64,000 bases of DNA from Poecilobothrus nobilitatus (taxonomy: Eukaryota > Arthropoda > Insecta > Diptera > Dolichopodidae): contig OX352774.1 in NCBI GenBank assembly GCA_947095535.1, forward strand, positions 33,310,496 through 33,374,495, written 5' to 3'. Positions 61,190 through 64,000 of the stretch are shown in pieces. The notes below the pieces were generated by a model. The model worked only from the letters and a program-made list of their open reading frames with translations, made no database searches and was not told the origin of the DNA. Each line of letters opens with the position of its first letter. Within the stretch, counting starts at the first letter, position 1. The translations under genes and the position numbers were made by a program.

Positions 61190-61672
61190 TTTGGACACTG
61201 TAGATGTTATCTGTTCTCGTCAACGATATACAGAGCAAATTAAAAGGTCAATTTACAAAGTTTCACTCTCAACGTTGGACTTGAAATCAACATTAGTAAA
61301 ACTAAAGAGATGAGATTCAATAAAGAGATGAGATTCAATTATATAATTGTACAGAATATCTTCAAATAGATGGTCCGCAAATCGAGTGTATAAAACAAAT
61401 CTAGTATCTGGTTGGGATAACATCAATTAGTCCAGCAATCTAAGAACATCTGTAGAAAAGAACCACACCGAGCATTACAATCCATGTGGAGCAACTGCAA
61501 GAAGCAGATATCGAAAAACACCAAAATAAGAATATTGCGGTTCTACATAATCCATTGTGATAGCAAAACTTGGCCAACATCAAACGTAATTGACAACAGA
61601 TTGCCGATATTTATCAATAAGTGCTTAAGACTCTTAGATAAAAGCCAAAAAATATTGTGAAATGCGGTCAAT
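61190..61672 (+). mobile_element. Dead RTE-like LINE reverse-transcriptase fragment (catalytic box to thumb)
   Basis: From about 61192 the plus strand reads FLDTVDVICSRQRY, where active relatives have (F/Y)ADDIDVI, so the catalytic Asp pair is destroyed. Then VGLEINISKTKEMRFN at about 61274, matching the GLxINxxKTKxM box. An 18-bp unit AAAGAGATGAGATTCAAT is duplicated here (61304-61321, 61322-61339). After a frame change come DGPQIE and YLVGITSI (YLGS box). From about 61500, ISKNTKIRILRFY is followed by DNRLPIFINKCLRLL, matching ISxxTKIRIFxxxVxxVLLYGxETW...LQxFxNKCLR. Several stops and frameshifts. It lies directly upstream of a different LINE fragment. Confidence 0.75.
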
Positions 61673-61679
61673 CAAACAA

Positions 61680-62210
61680 CACCAGGTCTAAAAGAAAACG
61701 TTAGAGGGTCTTCTTTTCCATCACTTGTTGATAATAATAACAGAACAGTATCAGATTCTAGAGAGAAAGCGAATTTATTTTGCAAGCAGTTCGCTTCTAA
61801 TTCGACACTGCCACAGTCAGCTCAGATGCCACCTTCTGTTCCCCGAGTTGGCTGCTCTTTTGGAAAAATTTACTTTAGCACGCGGGCGGTGATGAAAATC
61901 TTGAAAAATCTTGATACAAATAAGTCAGCCGGTCCAGATGGTATAATCACCATGGTGCTTAAAAATACCTACTCCAGTATTTCAAGACCTCTGCGCAACC
62001 TTTTCTAGCTCTCCTTCACTTCCGGTATTCATCCTACCCAATGGAAGGTTGCACATGTTTTCCCAATTCCCAAAAAAGGTAATAAAAGCGATCCCTCCAA
62101 CTACCGCCCTATTGCTATAACTTCGTTCCTCTCCAAAGTAATGGAGAAAATTGTGAACCAAAAGCTTCTGAAATACCTGGATCGCAAAGGTCTGATTCAT
62201 GAGGAGAAAT
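61680..62210 (+). mobile_element. Jockey/CR1-like LINE reverse-transcriptase N-terminal fragment
   Basis: One frame runs from about 61685 with a single TAG stop at 62006-62008. The motifs in order are SSFPSLVDNNNRTVSDSREK (the linker after the endonuclease), ILKNLDTNKSAGPDGI at about 61898 (RT block 0/1), QWKVAHVFPIPKKGNKSD (block 1) and SNYRPIAITSFLSKVMEKI followed by LLKYL (block 2). This is the standard start of a jockey/CR1-type RT domain. Identity to the family breaks off at GLIHEEK near 62208, just before the expected QxGFR block, and AT-rich sequence follows. With one stop it is younger than the other LINE relics. The minus-strand open frame overlapping it is a shadow. Confidence 0.88.
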
Positions 62211-64000
62211 TAAAAGTATTAAAAAAAGGGAAAATTTACAATATTTTCTTTCCTTTTTTTTCTTAAATTTTTCTATATAGGAGAAACAGTCTAATTGTTC
62301 TTAGTTGCGCGAATGATGAGTTATTAAAAGTCAATAATTAAAAAATTTGTCCAATAAATTACGGAAAATTAAATGCTTCTTAAAGTTTTACATTAAATAA
62401 AAATCGAATTTTTAAAGTTACATTAATTCTAAAATTAATTCTTTATTCAAACAGTCATATAATTATACAAAATAACACAACTGTATGCACATAACGCATT
62501 CAATTTTAGTTGTTAACATTGATTTTTAGAAAATATCACTATGTATATCTTTAGATTTTGTCAAATAAAAAAAATTTAAATCTTTCAATTTATCAGCTGT
62601 CACTTTGTTCTAAAACTAAATTTTAAATGAAGGTTTATTTGTTTTTTTTTTTTTATTTTGAAAATCAGTAAATTTTTACGTTGTCATTTTCCATTTACTT
62701 TTTCCGAAAACAGTAGTAACATTCCAGTTCATAATTTTAATTTAAATTATTTCATTTAAAGAATAATGTATTTTTTTTTAAGTAAGTCAATTCTAAAATA
62801 AGATAATAGTTCTAATATGAAATCAAAGTTTTTCATCAGTTTATACTAAAAACTAACAGTTGAAGAATATGAAAATATTGTATCTCTTCTTTTTCTTCTA
62901 AAAATACCTATAACTTTTATGTTTAATATGGCAATAAAAGCACTATTGCTGTAGCTTTTTGGATATTTCTACAACAACTTCCGAAGATAAGAAGGGCTAC
63001 AAGATTTTTATATTGCTATAATAACTTTTTTTTGCAAATAATTGGTGTATTTTGTATTTCTCTTCTTTTTATAACAAGTTATTGTTAATCGTTTCAACTA
63101 ACCAAAATTATATTTCAATCTAGTAATTTTGATGGCATTTCAATTCCACTAATGAACCTCATATATAAAATGCATCTACTTTATATTGAAAATTACAACA
63201 CAGCTAAATATTAATTGCAATTCAAATATTAATTATGAAACCTTAACAATTCATTATTGCCGAAAATTAACGGCAAATCCTCTCTTTCTTAAATATAAAT
63301 AATATCAGTTATTATTAAATGAAGCACTGGATTATTCTTTTATATGTATGTTATATTATAAAATATTTTAATATAAAAAAAATAATTCTTTTTTGATACC
63401 TATAAAACTTCGACTCGAAATTAAAGATAACACAGTATTTGATTTTGTATGTAATAAAAGTAGAAATCCAGTAGAATGCAGTTTAGGATACTTTACTATT
63501 TTTTTTTCTTTACTGTTTTTGTTTTTTTTTTTGCAACAAATTTTAGTTTCCAAAATTCATTTCACGTGCACACCGTATATATTCTTTAAGATTATTTTGT
63601 AGAAATGCTGTAATCCATATCAAATATATTTTTATATCCCAAGGATACTGAAATTACGTTACTAAAGAAAAATTGAATTTTTCAATAACCAATCCACAAA
63701 TTCACCCGTTAAAGTAATAGTAAACAAAAAAATATCCTTGAAGAAGAAAACAACAAAAGTTAAACAAAACAAAAAAAAAAATTAAATCAAATTGCAAATG
63801 TTACAGCTGATGCTATTCTGTTACTGATGCATTGCGTTAAAATGATTTTTTAGATTTTAATTTTTTCTTTATACTTATAATAACTATAATTATCAACATA
63901 ATATATTGTAAATTTATTTGTGTAGTTCAGATAAATTATCCTCCGCATTAGTATTTAACAGTTCTTCAAAAATTTCGCAGCTTTACTCAGAGCAAGATAT
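62211..64000. other. AT-rich non-coding stretch to the window edge
   Basis: No gene or repeat family recognised. Open frames at 63368-63553 and 63393-63602 overlap on opposite strands and have no domain I can name. Confidence 0.55.

Noticed and set aside
61982..62200. 72-codon minus-strand frame
   Set aside because: Antisense shadow of the jockey/CR1-like RT fragment on the plus strand.
1..64000. CRISPR array, bacterial operons or phage genes
   Set aside because: No regularly spaced identical short repeats and no prokaryotic coding density. The composition and element types are those of an animal nuclear genome.
1..64000. Core promoters and poly(A) signals
   Set aside because: TATA-like and AATAAA words are everywhere at this A+T content, so none can be singled out without transcript data.

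Overview
This looks like non-coding, very A+T-rich DNA (about four-fifths A/T by eye) from an animal nuclear genome. A higher fly (Diptera) is my best guess, from three traits. The first is the abundance of CATA/TATG runs such as ACATACATATGTATGT. The second is a dispersed repeat containing GAGTCGATTTAGCGATGTCCG followed by GTCCGTCTGTCCG-type sequence, which I recognise as typical of fly genomes. The third is the mix of jockey/CR1-like, R1/I-like and RTE-like LINE relics with mariner and hAT elements. No rRNA, functional tRNA, bacterial operon or CRISPR array is visible. I could not support a single host protein-coding exon. Open frames over 60 codons are either low-complexity translations of simple repeats or pieces of transposable elements. 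The window is best read as intergenic or large-intron sequence that has collected old insertions.

Layout. 1-4.7 kb: AT-rich sequence with a terminal-inverted-repeat element (884-1740) built on a GAAATAATCCCCC-like motif. 4.7-5.4 kb: fly dispersed repeat with a 142-bp internal minisatellite. 6.0 kb: SINE tail relic. 10.1 kb: repeat shared with 42.1 kb. 10.59-11.4 kb: dead mariner-type transposon with both ends. 12.6, 16.5 and 18.0-18.5 kb: three decayed C-terminal ends of jockey/CR1-like LINEs. 21.0-23.0 kb: ancient tandem-unit repeat split by a 693-bp non-autonomous hAT element with a perfect 8-bp target duplication. 23.0-28.2 kb: four minus-strand copies of a tRNA-derived SINE (called SINE-I here), a minus-strand LINE tail and a 70-nt near-perfect hairpin. 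28-37.8 kb: simple sequence, plus a repeat at 30.6 kb whose sister copy lies at 52.1 kb. 37.8-38.5 kb: R1/I-like LINE tail with CCHC motif and TAATC tail. 40-47.4 kb: SINE-I copies, two with clear target-site duplications, and an RTE-like LINE tail. 48.1 and 59.6 kb: tRNA-like SINE heads of other types. 55.1 kb: another fly repeat copy. 57.6 and 61.2-62.2 kb: further LINE fragments, the last two side by side.

How the parts relate. SINE-I has polymerase III boxes A and B and must have been mobilised by a partner LINE. The RTE-like, jockey/CR1-like and R1/I-like relics are candidate partner classes, but no shared 3' end was demonstrated. The nesting gives relative ages: fly tandem-unit repeat first, then the hAT insertion; SINE-I copies at 46.3 and 47.2 kb are the youngest by their preserved duplications. 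All family assignments come from reading motifs by eye without database searches.
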